In this document: one piece after another, positions 1 through 9,840 of the stretch
Position numbering within the stretch: position 1 is the first letter of the stretch
Layout: the number at the start of each line of letters is the position of its first letter
NCBI RefSeq assembly: GCF_029203305.1
Contig: NC_089467.1
Span: forward strand, 186,001 to 250,000
Direction of reading: 5' to 3'
Length of the DNA: 64,000 bases
Source: Yamadazyma tenuis
Taxonomy: Eukaryota > Ascomycota > Pichiomycetes > Serinales > Debaryomycetaceae
Program-made: the position numbers and the translations under genes
Notes under the pieces: model-generated
The model's database searches: none
What the model was told of the DNA's origin: nothing
Seen by the model: the letters and a program-made list of their open reading frames with translations, nothing else

Positions 1-230
1 CCCAAAATATGAGACAACCAACTGAACAATCCTCTTGGAGCTTCATCGGGTTTTAAGTTTGGAGACACAGTGCTAACGGTAGTTCTAGGTTCATAAACTC
101 TGGATTGTTTCTTTCTCAAAAGGATGAAGATGAGCAAGAACACGGCAAAAATGATCAAATTTGGGATCAAAGTCGATATAAAAGCCGACACAGATGAGCT
201 TGTGCTCTGTGTACTAGTACTGCCAGCCAT
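1..230 (-). CDS. DUF221/CSC1-type channel protein (RSN1/PHM7 family), N-terminal part only
   Basis: Only the first 76 codons lie in the window; the gene runs off the left edge. The ATG is at 228-230. A Ser/Thr-rich luminal start (MAGSTSTQSTSS) is followed by one hydrophobic segment at about residues 17-43, then RKKQSRVYEPR and a DEAPRGLFSWL stretch. That order (short Ser-rich head, first TM, VYEPR, PRGLFxW) is the N-terminal signature of fungal DUF221 proteins such as Rsn1 and Phm7, multi-span membrane proteins related to osmosensitive calcium-permeable cation channels. Which paralogue it is cannot be decided from this fragment. Confidence 0.75.
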   Translation of the reverse strand, partial: MAGSTSTQSTSSSVSAFISTLIPNLIIFAVFLLIFILLRKKQSRVYEPRTTVSTVSPNLKPDEAPRGLFSWLSHIL

Positions 231-1848
231 GTTGTTTTTCTAAAGGAAACAATATTAGAACAGCAGGAATAGCAGTATAGAAAAAAAAATTCAGGGAAAT
301 TGTTTGTTTATGAATTATAATTCATGGTTTGCATTTATTGCTGTTTTTAAAGCAAAATGCACATCTCAGAACATGAAATTCCTGTTGCTAGCTCAATTTT
401 CGATTGGTACACGGCTGTACCTTTGTTTAACAGCGCATAATACAGTCCTAAAAATCCGTGGTTAAACATGACATGACCCGGTGCTCATGATCACAATGCT
501 TTCTCCCTTGCTCTAGCTTGTGGGCGATGTCAGCTAGCTATTGTGGACGTGTATTGCAACTCTTGACTACGTAATCTAAAAAAGTTACATAAAGTGGCGT
601 CAACCAATCACTATGCGCCTCCTGTTACCTGAAACCCAAAAAATAGACAAAATGTTTGATGCGTGGCAGTTAGAACCGCTCTATAGAATATTCACTAACA
701 TTTCACAGGAACATCAACCTGTCAAATGTAGAGTCAAATCCAAACAACCGGTTCATTGAAGGCTGTGTTAATTTCAGTTTGAGATTCGGCACCGAGGTGT
801 GTCATTGCGTTGAATATTGTATATGCTTTTGCTGGTCACTAGGCTGGTCAATGAAATTTGCTGCATATGCTTTCATTTTTTGTTTTCGTTTAAGTGTCTA
901 TTGCCATAGTTGCACGGGATTGCAGGTTAGACTTTATGGTTCCCGGAAATCTATTTCGAGGGAGCAACCGGGGATAAATGTCGTAGATAGTAGACAAAGA
1001 TCGACTACAGTTACTATTCCAACGAACATTATGCGTCTCTATTCGGTCTGCCCCCAGCTTCACAAGCCTGTCTTGCCGCGTCACTCAAACTACTGAAGGG
1101 TCTTGCCTTTCCAGGACTCAGCCATCGCACATTCTTTGACAATTCCAACTCCGTTCGGTTATGGAGTCAAGATCCGAGTCGCTATCTACTATTCTGAAAA
1201 CATTTTCATCCTCCGAAAACCAACCCATAAAATAACTTCTTTTCAGAGAAACGACATAAAATTTTCCAGCGACATTAAAGCATTTCCGAGGATTACCAAA
1301 TAAATTTTTGTAACCTGCAACTCCTTGCAACTGATTGTATTAAGTTCGTTATAAGAGCTTCTATGCATATCACAATTTCCAGATTTAGATGATTATTAAC
1401 ATATATATGTAACAGGACGCCATGGAGTCTTACAATATTGAACTATTGGCCCACAGTTCCAGGAGCTTTTGAAAATCATCAGCTGTACAACTGTTAGACG
1501 AAACGATAATTCCATCAATGTTCTTTATGATGCTCCTGTGATTTTTTGGTGTCACGTTCGTTTTGTTTTACTTTTATAAGAAGGCTTCAGCCGTTCAACA
1601 CTTGTTAGAAAGGATTGTATGGTGGCCGGAAAATTCAGCGAATTGGTTTTTTAACACTTGTTAATAACGATGGCATTGTAGTTGATGATTCGTTGAATTG
1701 GTTTTCAATCCAGTCGTCCTTCAACGAGAGAAGGTTTGCAAGTTAAATTGAGTTTTTAACTGCTTCTGTTGGTGAATCATTCTGTCATAATTGATAAATT
1801 TAATGCTTAGGCATTCTGTAGTGCATACTAACATCTACTGACCTGAGC
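231..1848. other. Intergenic region, 1.6 kb, upstream of the DUF221 gene
   Basis: The region holds no open frame that starts with ATG and looks like a protein. The apparent frames at 779-1096, 890-1084, 1103-1303 and 1118-1330 open only from TTG or GTG and match nothing I know. It should contain the DUF221 promoter (right to left from 230) and the 3' end of the RCR gene. An imperfect direct repeat occurs near 1595-1735 (ACACTTGTTA twice, GAATTGGTTTT twice). I see no tRNA. Confidence 0.5.
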
Positions 1849-2436
1849 CTATTGTGTTGCTGGGGGAGGTCCCAGGGGACGGGTGAAGTTATATAAATCT
1901 TCTTCTTCTCCCGCCTGCCTTCGATGCTGTGTAGAATCAGTAGCATTCTCAACTGCTGGTATTTCGCTCAACGCTATTCCATCACTATTCAGAGTGGCTC
2001 TACGATGTGCTTCTGATGGCTGGCTAACACCTGGTACCTTGGGGGTATAAGGGGTTGATACTTTAGCATTGGGATTAGGGTGAAATTCACCTGTAGCATC
2101 GTAATAGCCCATGTCCTGATCATTGGCTCTCTCGGTGTAAGTGGGCACATAAGTTTGGGGAACATATGAATCATGATTTCTTGTTGATGGCTGGTTGTAT
2201 TGGGTTTGAGATTGGACGTATGACGGAGGTGTCATCCACCTTGTACCATATATAGGCTGGAGTCCACTGGATGACCTTTTTTTATTAACTCTAATGGTCC
2301 CAACTACCACAAGGAGGATAACCGCAAGAAAGATCCCAAAAAATGCCCATCTCGCCCCATTGCTGGAGTCAAATCCATATCTCTTGGTCAAGGACACTGT
2401 CGGCAGCATTGAATTAGAAATAATAAGGACTGCCAT
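1849..2436 (-). CDS. RCR2: RCR1/RCR2-type vesicular-trafficking membrane protein
   Basis: This 195-residue protein has one membrane segment at about residues 30-47 (WAFFGIFLAVILLVVVGTI), a basic RVNKKR flank, then the family core: LQPIYGTRWMTPPSY, a YVPTYTERANDQDMGYYD stretch and a GEFHPNP block. This matches yeast Rcr1/Rcr2 (PF12273) point by point. In S. cerevisiae these are ER/endosome proteins that affect chitin deposition (Congo red resistance) and plasma-membrane transporter sorting, with PPxY-type motifs contacting the Rsp5 ubiquitin ligase. Here the candidate motif is PPSY at about residue 70. A second ATG nine codons in could also be the start. In S. cerevisiae RCR2 is the direct neighbour of RAD57 and MAF1, which are also nearby here. 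Confidence 0.88.
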   Translation of the reverse strand: MAVLIISNSMLPTVSLTKRYGFDSSNGARWAFFGIFLAVILLVVVGTIRVNKKRSSSGLQPIYGTRWMTPPSYVQSQTQYNQPSTRNHDSYVPQTYVPTYTERANDQDMGYYDATGEFHPNPNAKVSTPYTPKVPGVSQPSEAHRRATLNSDGIALSEIPAVENATDSTQHRRQAGEEEDLYNFTRPLGPPPATQ

Positions 2437-2917
2437 TACGTTAAATGCTTTAGAACTTTTTGATTTATGAGGTGATACAGTGAGACGGTGGTAATTGTTA
2501 ATGCTGTACTAACAAGACTTTGACGGCTTTGACAAAATAAACCAAGAATGTGTTATGAACTCTATATGTTCCAATGTCCCAAATAAACAGAAACAATAAA
2601 CTTGATCTAACCTCCTTTAGCAAGAAGATAATAATAAACTAGTTGACGAAACTTTAGCCCCCAGAAAATTTCGAGCCTTTTTGAGGCTGGTGTTAAAAAT
2701 GCAGTGACCAAAGAATAGTTTATTCAAATTACCTTGTTATTTCTTTCCCGCAGTTGGTTGTTAATTGACTAGAGACAGATGATTGCCATAATGTCCTTCT
2801 ACCCAAAGATAACCACTACCCCTGACAGCATCTGGGAGCCTCATTGTTAAAGATAGGAGCTGCGCACAATTTTTTTACTTATATATATCTCTATCTACAC
2901 CCGTCAATTGCCTCCTG
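2437..2917. other. Divergent intergenic region between RCR and SPO11
   Basis: This 481-bp AT-rich stretch holds the promoters of RCR (leftward) and SPO11 (rightward). A TATATATATCT run at about 2880-2890, roughly 30 bp before the SPO11 ATG, is the only obvious element. I saw no perfect URS1 box. Confidence 0.45.
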
Positions 2918-4041
2918 ATGGGTGTGAACGGAATCGAAGCTGGTGCTTCTCTACAAGATGATGTATCCAAACAGGCACAAGAGTTCGTTGATGTGAAATG
3001 TTTTGACTTACCTCTCGAGTACGAGTTACCTTATCCCTTACTTTTTCTCTTTTCCCTTGCTAACAAACTCTAAGGTTGTCTGTCCTACAAAAATTGAAAT
3101 ACATCAATGAACAAGTGCTTAAGTTGTTTCTCGCCTGCTCTCCATTTCAATTGACTCTCAGAGCTAAAACAGGTTCAATCAGATGTTTTCCTTCTGTTGG
3201 TCATGAAGATCGAAGCTTGATGAAGTTTACCGCTATAATCACATTGATCAAGCATCTCATCCAAAATTTAGAATCAGGAATCTATACAACAAAACGACAC
3301 CTATATTACCAAGATGTTGAATTGTTCCAGAAGGATCAGTCTGAATGTAATCAACTACTTGATTTATTGGCACATTCTCTCAAGGCATCAATCACTCAAT
3401 TGAACATTTACCCTAATCAAAAGGGCATGATGTTCGCTCTTGGTTTCGATGATGCCATATTAATTCCTATCAAATATCAACTGGTAATAGAGAAAATACA
3501 TCCTCACATCCGGCTGGTGGTGATAGTAGAAAAAGATGCTATCTTTCGATCTTTAGTCAGCTGCATCAAAACTCAGGGCCAAGAAAAACACAAAGGCATC
3601 CTCTTTGTGACTGGAAAAGGCTTTCCAGATCTATTAACCAAAAGCTTTATTTGGCACTTGGCATGTAGCGGTTTACCTATTTACGGATTTATGGATTCAG
3701 ATATTTATGGTATTTTGATTTTCAAGTCCTATAGGGAATTCAATAAGGGGGTAGCCACAGAAAGATTTACATTTCTTGGATGTTTTATCTTAGAATATCA
3801 ACATGGATTTATGGCCATTAATTCTCGCGATGTCTCTTTGGGTGTAAGCACTTTAAAAAAGTTTGCATCCGTTGAAGATCAAGAGGCTCTCAAATGGAAG
3901 CGTGAAATTCAAAGAGGATTATACCTCCACAAAAAGGCTGAAATGAATGTAATATCTGAGAAAATCCAAAGTGATTACAGTACCCTACACTATATACTTG
4001 CCAAGATCGATCTGGAAATTTTGCAGCTTCAGTGGCAGTAA
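2918..4041 (+). CDS. SPO11: SPO11 meiotic double-strand-break transesterase (two exons)
   Basis: Spo11 makes the DNA double-strand breaks that start meiotic recombination; it is related to the topoisomerase VI A subunit. The exon 2 frame has no ATG where it opens (3064). Joining exon 1 (ATG 2918 to 3018) through a GTACGA...GCTAAC...TAAG intron gives one continuous 355-residue frame. The catalytic tyrosine context is TTKRHLYYQDVELF, with Y112 aligned to yeast Tyr135. Toprim acidic residues are E186 (IVEKDAIF) and D241/D243 in MDSDIYG. The conserved VTGKGFPDLLTK and LHKKAEMN blocks are present. The Toprim motif reads DSDIYG where the family usually has DxDPYG. The intron call rests on frame and splice signals only. 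Confidence 0.9.
3019..3074 (+). other. SPO11 intron (56 nt)
   Basis: The donor is GTACGA at 3019, the branch-like sequence TGCTAAC at about 3058 and the acceptor TAAG ending at 3074. It splits a Glu codon (GA|G) and restores one frame between the two exons. An in-frame TAA at 3061 inside it would otherwise stop translation. Confidence 0.85.
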
Positions 4042-4058
4042 ATCGCAATTATCTCATA

Positions 4059-4066
4059 TCACGTGA
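4059..4066. promoter_or_regulatory. Palindromic Cbf1/bHLH site TCACGTGA upstream of IPP1
   Basis: A perfect TCACGTGA palindrome sits 100 bp before the IPP1 start and just after the SPO11 stop. This is the consensus for yeast bHLH factors (Cbf1, Tye7). In CTG-clade yeasts Cbf1 also controls ribosomal and glycolytic genes, so a growth-related role at IPP1 is plausible but inferred. Confidence 0.55.
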
Positions 4067-4165
4067 TGTATTTTTAACTGTTTACGTGTGTTTACCCACA
4101 TTCGACGAAATAAAAGGTGCTCCCAATTCTCTAGTTTTTCACTTCAATTCAACTAACACAAAGCA

Positions 4166-5008
4166 ATGTCTTATTCTACTCGTCAAATCGGTGCTGCCAA
4201 TACCTTGGACTTTAAAGTCTACTTGGAGAAAGATGGCAAGCCAGTGTCTCCTTTCCATGACATCCCATTATATGCTAATGAAGAAAAAACTGTCTTGAAC
4301 ATGATTGTCGAGGTTCCAAGATGGACCAACGCTAAATTGGAAATCTCTAAAGAAGAAAAGTTGAACCCAATCATTCAAGATATCAAGAAGGGTAAGTTGA
4401 GATTTGTCAGAAACTGTTTCCCCCACCATGGTTATATTCACAATTACGGTGCTTTCCCACAAACTTGGGAAGACCCAAACCAGCAACACCCAGAAACCAA
4501 GGCCAAGGGTGACAACGATCCTTTAGATGTTTGTGAAATTGGTGAACAGGTTGGTTACGTCGGCCAAGTCAAACAAGTCAAGGTCTTGGGTGTTATGGCT
4601 TTGTTGGATGAAGGGGAAACCGATTGGAAGGTTATTGTTATTGATATCAATGACCCATTGGCACCAAAGTTAAACGACATTGAAGATGTTGAAACTCACT
4701 TGCCAGGTTTATTGAGAGCCACTAATGAATGGTTCAGAATCTACAAAATCCCAGATGGTAAGCCTGAAAACCAGTTTGCTTTCTCCGGTGAATGTAAAAA
4801 CAAGAAATATGCTGAAGAAATTGTCAACGAATGTGCTGAAGCTTGGGATAAGTTGATCAAGGGCCAAGTTGACCCTAAGGGAATTGAATTAACCAACACT
4901 ACCTTGTCTACCTCCTCTTCCGTCGATATCCCAGCTGCTTCCCCAGCCCCAGCCGCCCCAATTGATAAATCAGTTGACAAGTGGTTCTTCATCTCTGGTG
5001 CTCATTAA
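4166..5008 (+). CDS. IPP1: Cytosolic inorganic pyrophosphatase
   Basis: Ipp1 hydrolyses pyrophosphate to two phosphates and so drives biosynthetic reactions forward; it is an essential Mg-dependent soluble enzyme. The 280-residue protein shows the family I core: [32 protein letters not shown], and the metal-binding signature DNDPLDV, followed by [19 protein letters not shown] and [18 protein letters not shown]. Codon use is strongly biased to TTG, AAG and GGT, as expected for a highly expressed gene. A Ser/Ala/Pro-rich tail (residues about 250-268) precedes the C-terminus. In S. cerevisiae IPP1 lies a few genes from RCR1 beside CEN2, which matches the neighbourhood here. Confidence 0.97.
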   Translation: MSYSTRQIGAANTLDFKVYLEKDGKPVSPFHDIPLYANEEKTVLNMIVEVPRWTNAKLEISKEEKLNPIIQDIKKGKLRFVRNCFPHHGYIHNYGAFPQTWEDPNQQHPETKAKGDNDPLDVCEIGEQVGYVGQVKQVKVLGVMALLDEGETDWKVIVIDINDPLAPKLNDIEDVETHLPGLLRATNEWFRIYKIPDGKPENQFAFSGECKNKKYAEEIVNECAEAWDKLIKGQVDPKGIELTNTTLSTSSSVDIPAASPAPAAPIDKSVDKWFFISGAH

Positions 5009-5094
5009 ATGATCTCTCTTGTATACTTTTATATAATATTATAGCGTAAGATCATTATTATTGTGAGCGTTCGAACTAACTAGAAATTTGAGAT

Positions 5095-5100
5095 ACGCGT
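5095..5100. promoter_or_regulatory. MCB box (ACGCGT) upstream of RAD57
   Basis: ACGCGT lies 18 bp before the RAD57 ATG at 5118. This is the binding core of the MBF G1/S factor (Mbp1/Swi6), common before DNA replication and repair genes. It is close to the start codon, so it may overlap the transcript 5' end. Confidence 0.5.
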
Positions 5101-5117
5101 TTTCTTACTATCCAGTA

Positions 5118-6620
5118 ATGGATATTCATAGAGAGTTGGCTGTAGATCTGGCCGCCTATTCGGCCCTAATATCAGTTATGGAGCTTCATGGAATATCTAC
5201 AGTGGACCTAATAATGCAATCTTCTGACATGCTCGGACTTCTGAAAAGACTAGGCAGGTCAATACGAGAGATAGAGAACTTCATTAGATTAATACAAGTA
5301 GCTGATGAACCAGCCCAAAATGTGAATGGAAAAATACAAACCTTTATCAAGACAGGTCTCGATCAGCTCGATGACCTACTAGGCGGAGGCATCCCTGTTG
5401 GACAAGTGACTGAGATTTTTGGAGCTAGTGGCTCCGCCAAGTCTCAGTTCCTTTTCCAGGTAAGCTGCATGTCACAATTAAGTGTCCGTAACAAGGTTGT
5501 GTTTGTTAACACAGAAACCTTTCTAGAAACCAAGAGGCTCAATGAAATGATAGAAAATGCTGATGAACCGTCCATTTCTATGAAGAATATTGATTATATA
5601 TACTGTCAAGATCTAGAGATATTGGATCATATCTTATACGGTCAACTCCCTGTCAAACTAGAGAAGGATAGAAGTCAAATAAGATGTGTCATCATTGACT
5701 CCATTGGACACCACCTTCGAAAGGATGAGTCTGTGACAAGCACTTCATTTCTCAAGAAATATGTCCACAGCCAATACGAAGAAAACCCTTCAAACCTTCT
5801 TTTATCCAAATTCAAGGCTTCAAATGAAAAACAATTCAACACTTTTTTCAAAACAACTGAGCAATACGACTTAAGAATTAATAAAAAGATGTATTTGTTA
5901 AGGTTGTACAAACATTTGGCCAACTTGGCTAAAAAATATGATGTTGCAATTGTCGTCTCCAATCAAGTTACGGATCAAGTTAATAATACTGAATCTCACA
6001 ACATGGAAAATGAGGATTCATCTGTGCTAGATTTGGACTACCAAGTTGGTGGAATGTCAGGTTGGGATGAAAAAGTTATAAAGGCTTTTCAGAATCTGAC
6101 AGTAGGATCAAAATTGGAAGAGTCAGTTTCGGATATCCTCAGAAATGGAAGGAAAAGACCTCATAATACACTAGATCCTGAAAGTGATCCGAATGAAATC
6201 AAGAGAACAAACTATGATACTTTAAAGATTGACTATGACTCAGTTAAGAGAGCAATGACTCACGTAAGGAAGCATAATTTAAAAACAAAGGTTCATGTTC
6301 CAATTTTGGGATATAATTGGTCAAAGTTCATAAGAAATCGTATTCTCTTGGTGAAGACATATAGGCCATTGTTAAATGAGTCGGTCAAAAGCACGGCTAC
6401 TATGGTCTCTTCCAATCTGACTAGTATACAAAATCTAAGTCAGGATGCCCATCAAGAAAAGCAATACATGTCTGATTTGACACAAAGCTTTAGTCTGTAC
6501 ATATCTGGGTGGACACCCGAGAGGTACTTAAAGATAGTGTCACTGGCAAATGTCCCTTCTCTTCTGCTGGCTGCAAAAGTCAAATTCAAATTGAGTATGA
6601 AGGGTTTGATTGAAAATTGA
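5118..6620 (+). CDS. RAD57: RAD57 recombination mediator (Rad51 paralogue)
   Basis: Rad57 pairs with Rad55 and stabilises Rad51 filaments in homologous recombination. The frame is open from a TTG at 5088, but the first ATG is 5118 and gives a natural MDIHREL start (500 residues). A RecA/Rad51 core begins with TGLDQLDDLLGGGIPVGQ and a Walker A at residues 102-109, GASGSAKS. Walker B-like IRCVIIDSIGHHLR follows, then the L1 region VSNQVTDQV. The Walker A has alanine (A107) in place of the glycine before Lys. S. cerevisiae tolerates Walker A Lys changes in Rad57 but not in Rad55, so loss of strict ATPase geometry is not surprising. RAD57 and MAF1 are also neighbours in S. cerevisiae. Confidence 0.92.
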   Translation: MDIHRELAVDLAAYSALISVMELHGISTVDLIMQSSDMLGLLKRLGRSIREIENFIRLIQVADEPAQNVNGKIQTFIKTGLDQLDDLLGGGIPVGQVTEIFGASGSAKSQFLFQVSCMSQLSVRNKVVFVNTETFLETKRLNEMIENADEPSISMKNIDYIYCQDLEILDHILYGQLPVKLEKDRSQIRCVIIDSIGHHLRKDESVTSTSFLKKYVHSQYEENPSNLLLSKFKASNEKQFNTFFKTTEQYDLRINKKMYLLRLYKHLANLAKKYDVAIVVSNQVTDQVNNTESHNMENEDSSVLDLDYQVGGMSGWDEKVIKAFQNLTVGSKLEESVSDILRNGRKRPHNTLDPESDPNEIKRTNYDTLKIDYDSVKRAMTHVRKHNLKTKVHVPILGYNWSKFIRNRILLVKTYRPLLNESVKSTATMVSSNLTSIQNLSQDAHQEKQYMSDLTQSFSLYISGWTPERYLKIVSLANVPSLLLAAKVKFKLSMKGLIEN

Positions 6621-6756
6621 GTCGCTATTTTGTTTATACACGTCTTTGAGTGTTGCACGCTTTCATGCTCACTCGTTATCATCATCAATAAACAACTCGT
6701 GAAAATATAACAACGAGTATCAGCCCATATTTAACTACTTTGAAAATATATAGAGC

Positions 6757-7832
6757 ATGAAGGTATGTTTCAAGTTACTCCTACTAGCCTGCTGTGGATT
6801 TCTATTATACTAACTTTGACCATCTAGTATCTCGATGAGATTGATATTGAATTGGTCAATCAAGAACTTAATTTCCATACGAATGATAATAGCCTTGTAA
6901 TAAAGGGAGGATGTGATCTTTTTACCACTAAACCTATTGCTTCTGATAGGAAGTTGTATAAGAGTATTGATAAACATCTCACTCAGATGATACAAGAGAA
7001 CCAGTTGTCCAAGACTAAGGATCGTAGAAACTCACTGAGTTCATTAATTGAAAGCAGTCCTAATTCACAGCCATACCCATTCAGAAGTCGGCATGGATCA
7101 TCAAATGAAAGAAGGAGTTCTACCAATACCACCGATACCTCCTTGGACTCGGTTGATGCCATAGACGATTCACCTTTTGGATCATTGAAGACACCCTCAA
7201 CCAAGTGGACGTTTGCAAACCTCATTGCCATACTAAACACGACGTTTCCGGATCATGATTTTTCAAATTTACAGCCCACAACTGAAAATTTTAGCAGAAT
7301 TCATAACTGTGAGGATTTGATTCACAGATTCAATAATATCATGGTAAGTTTAGGCAAAAGTGAAGAAACAATAAATTGGATGTGGGACAGAATTGACAGT
7401 CATATGGGAATGCTTCCTAGAGGATCTCCTAATTTTCAGCCTAATGATACTAGAACAATCTCTAGAAAGTATAGCAACAGCGGAAATGGAACCGAAGGGC
7501 TTCCGCCTTGCCAAATTTTTGAATTTGTTCCCTCTGACCAATCTATAATAGAGGATCTAAATTTGCCATATCAAACCATGTGGTCGTATTATTGGTTCAT
7601 CTATAATAAGAAGAAGAAAAAGGTAGCTTTCATTTACTTGACAGCTATCAATAAGATACACTACTCAATGATAAATGGAAATAGAAAGGCATCCTTCAGA
7701 TCATCTATGAAATTCGACAGGTCAAATATAATTGGTAATGATGATGAGGCAATCGATGATATCTCAATGGATGAATATGATGAAGAAGTCCTTATTGATG
7801 ACGATAGTGACGTGGATGATCTTGTGATTTAA
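6757..7832 (+). CDS. MAF1: MAF1 repressor of RNA polymerase III (two exons)
   Basis: Maf1 binds Pol III and shuts off tRNA and 5S synthesis when TORC1 or PKA signalling falls. Exon 1 is only ATGAAG (6757-6762); after a 65-nt intron, exon 2 (6828-7832) continues as YLDEIDIELVNQELNF, giving 336 residues. The Maf1 A box ends with CDLFTTKPIASDRKLYKSID. A Ser/Asn/Arg-rich linker with PKA-like sites (RRNSLSS, RRSST) follows. The B/C boxes appear as FANLIAILNTTFPDHDFS and MWSYYWFIYNKKKKKVAFIYL, and the tail is acidic. S. cerevisiae MAF1 has an intron at the same place after two codons, which supports the model. Confidence 0.95.
6763..6827 (+). other. MAF1 intron (65 nt)
   Basis: A consensus GTATGT donor is at 6763, a perfect TACTAAC branch point at about 6809 and the acceptor CTAG ends at 6827. 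Removing it fuses ATG AAG to the TAT CTC GAT GAG frame of exon 2. Confidence 0.95.
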
Positions 7833-8424
7833 CTGTGCTACCAGACAGCATTTTTTCGTTTCAATTCTCCCTTTGACTGAATCTTATCAGTTGACAATTT
7901 AGTACCTATTAATGTAGAATTGTGAGAATAGCAGGAATTTCACGTTTGACTACTCTTACAACCCAAAATAAACAATTTTCAAACGGTGTCTTTTGAATCC
8001 TCTAGCAACTAAAAAGCGGCGATGCAAGCTTTGATTATGACTGTTTAACACTATATGCATGTATACCCAAGGCATCTGATATTATAGTAGTTGCTAAAGA
8101 AAGTATTGATGAGCACACTCATTAGCTTGCCGACATTTTGAAAAGGCATATGCATTCTTTTCTGCTTTTTTGGTACTAAAATTTGCTACTTCTCTACATA
8201 TAACGTGGAAGCATGTAAAGGATACCAGACAATACTCAACCTTATCTAGATGCATCAAGCAATCTACTGTCCACTGTGTGCATGATTTTGGTTCAAGTCA
8301 AGTCAAGAGCGCTACTCTAGTTAATCACAAAATTGCTGCAAACAACTTGCTATCGCAAATATGTCAAATTTTTTTCAGTACATAAAAGATCTATCGAATC
8401 TTAATTGATTTAACAAAATATAAC
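7833..8424. other. Intergenic region between MAF1 and the first aldo-keto reductase
   Basis: This 592-bp AT-rich stretch contains the MAF1 3' end and the promoter of the reductase at 8425. A 71-codon frame at 8170-8385 opens from TTG and shows no protein character. No tRNA or repeat is visible. Confidence 0.4.
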
Positions 8425-9402
8425 ATGATCAAATACGATTTGTCAACGGATGTCAAGATCACCTTGAATGATGGAAATGTTATGCCTACCTTAGGACTAG
8501 GAACAGTTCACGAAGGAGACGCACCTGATGTAAAGAACCAGGTAGTTGCCGCTGTGAGAGCAGGGTATCGTCATATCGATACTGCTTGGTACTATGGTTC
8601 GGAAAAATATGTGGGGGAGGCTCTCAAACAAATCCAAGAAGAAGGAATTGCAAAAAGAGAAGATTTATTCATTACTACTAAAGTATGGCCTTCTTTCCAC
8701 CATCATCCAGAGAGATCAATTGACGATTCATTGAAGGAATTAGGAATTGACTACATCGATATGGTTTTACAGCATTGGCCCATTTGTCTCCTGGGTGATG
8801 CTAACGGATTACCACCCACACCCTTTGATAACAAGGGCAAGTTGATCTACGATGATGATCCTGTCAATGGAACCGGGTATATCAAATTTTATAACAGGCT
8901 TGAAGACTACAAGTTCAATACTGAAAAAGTGAAATCCATAGGTGTATCCAACTATTCTATTTCAAGGTTGGAACTTTTGCTTAAAAACAGAAAGAGATAC
9001 ATTCCAGTCGTTAATCAAATTGAATACCATCCTCAGTTGCCCCAGAAGGACTTGGTTAACTTTTGCGAGAATAATGGAATCATCGTTGAAGCTTACAGCC
9101 CTCTTGGAGGAACAGGTGCACCAGTTTTACGAGCTCCAATGATCAATGAATTGGCTGCCAAGTATCAAGTCTCACCCAACGAAATCGCGATTGCTTATCA
9201 TATCCTAGAGGGAAGAAGTGTTTTGATCAGGTCATCCAATCTCGGAAGAATCAAGACCAATATCAAACTTCCTCCCTTAACTCTAGAGGAATTGGCAAGT
9301 TTGTATGATGTAGGAGTTAAGAGACCAACCAGATATACTAATGATCCATGGGGCTACGGCTTAGGTTTCAAGTGGTGGGAGGGCGATACTCTCAGTAAAT
9401 AG
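8425..9402 (+). CDS. Aldo-keto reductase, ARA1-like (copy 1 of a tandem pair)
   Basis: This is a soluble NAD(P)H-dependent aldo-keto reductase of 325 residues. The catalytic tetrad is visible: D52 and Y57 in HIDTAWYYG, K86 in TTKVWP and H117 in LQHWPI. Cofactor-side motifs VNQIEYHPQLPQKDLV and EAYSPLGG are present. Among yeast proteins it resembles Ara1 (D-arabinose dehydrogenase / diketone reductase) most, sharing the LGLGT start and the VDxxLQHWPxC segment, but the substrate cannot be assigned. The late phosphate-binding region reads SVLIRSSNLGRI where the neighbour has SLPRSTNLERI. It stands in tandem with a close paralogue, with 438 bp between them. Confidence 0.9.
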   Translation: MIKYDLSTDVKITLNDGNVMPTLGLGTVHEGDAPDVKNQVVAAVRAGYRHIDTAWYYGSEKYVGEALKQIQEEGIAKREDLFITTKVWPSFHHHPERSIDDSLKELGIDYIDMVLQHWPICLLGDANGLPPTPFDNKGKLIYDDDPVNGTGYIKFYNRLEDYKFNTEKVKSIGVSNYSISRLELLLKNRKRYIPVVNQIEYHPQLPQKDLVNFCENNGIIVEAYSPLGGTGAPVLRAPMINELAAKYQVSPNEIAIAYHILEGRSVLIRSSNLGRIKTNIKLPPLTLEELASLYDVGVKRPTRYTNDPWGYGLGFKWWEGDTLSK

Positions 9403-9840
9403 CCAATTAACGCAAGTAGACTTCATCACCAATAATGTATATTTATCGGTCTTAATAAATTGCTACTCTAATAAAACAGATTCGTCATACGGCAAGCACA
9501 GCAAACACTCCTAGTACACCATTTGCTTTTATCGAATATCATATAAATTTGTGAAATTGACGGATTTTAATGGAAAAACAATATGGTTATATACAGAAGT
9601 TAATTTTCATTTTAATAGTCGTGAGACGAAATTGACTCTTAATACCCTAGAAGAATGCATTTTTAGAAGCTGGGTTCAATGATCCCGTTGACTGTTACTA
9701 GCTTAAATTACTTTTGCCTCTCCGCCATGTTCCTAGCTATTTTCTGAGTATAGTACGTGCGCTTACCACACAACAATATACTCTACGAGTCTCAGAATGT
9801 GTTTTTTTTTGTAAGGGGTTAGATTAGAAAAAAGCAGAAT
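9403..9840. other. Intergenic region between the two aldo-keto reductases
   Basis: This is a 438-bp AT-rich spacer with the promoter of the second reductase. A T8 run at about 9803-9810 and a purine-rich stretch lead into the ATG at 9841. No other element is recognised. Confidence 0.4.

Noticed and set aside
779..1330. Overlapping open frames on both strands in the left intergenic region
   Set aside because: All open from TTG or GTG rather than ATG, have no family likeness and overlap each other on opposite strands.
1493..1600. Possible solo LTR (TGTTAGA...CAACA, about 110 bp)
   Set aside because: The ends resemble LTR termini, but no target-site duplication, second copy or primer-binding site was found, and the size is too small.
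4032..4298. 88-codon frame spanning the SPO11 end and IPP1 start
   Set aside because: It overlaps two well-supported genes in another frame and contains the IPP1 promoter.
8170..8385. 71-codon frame before the first aldo-keto reductase
   Set aside because: It starts at TTG, has no protein-like pattern and lies in the expected promoter.
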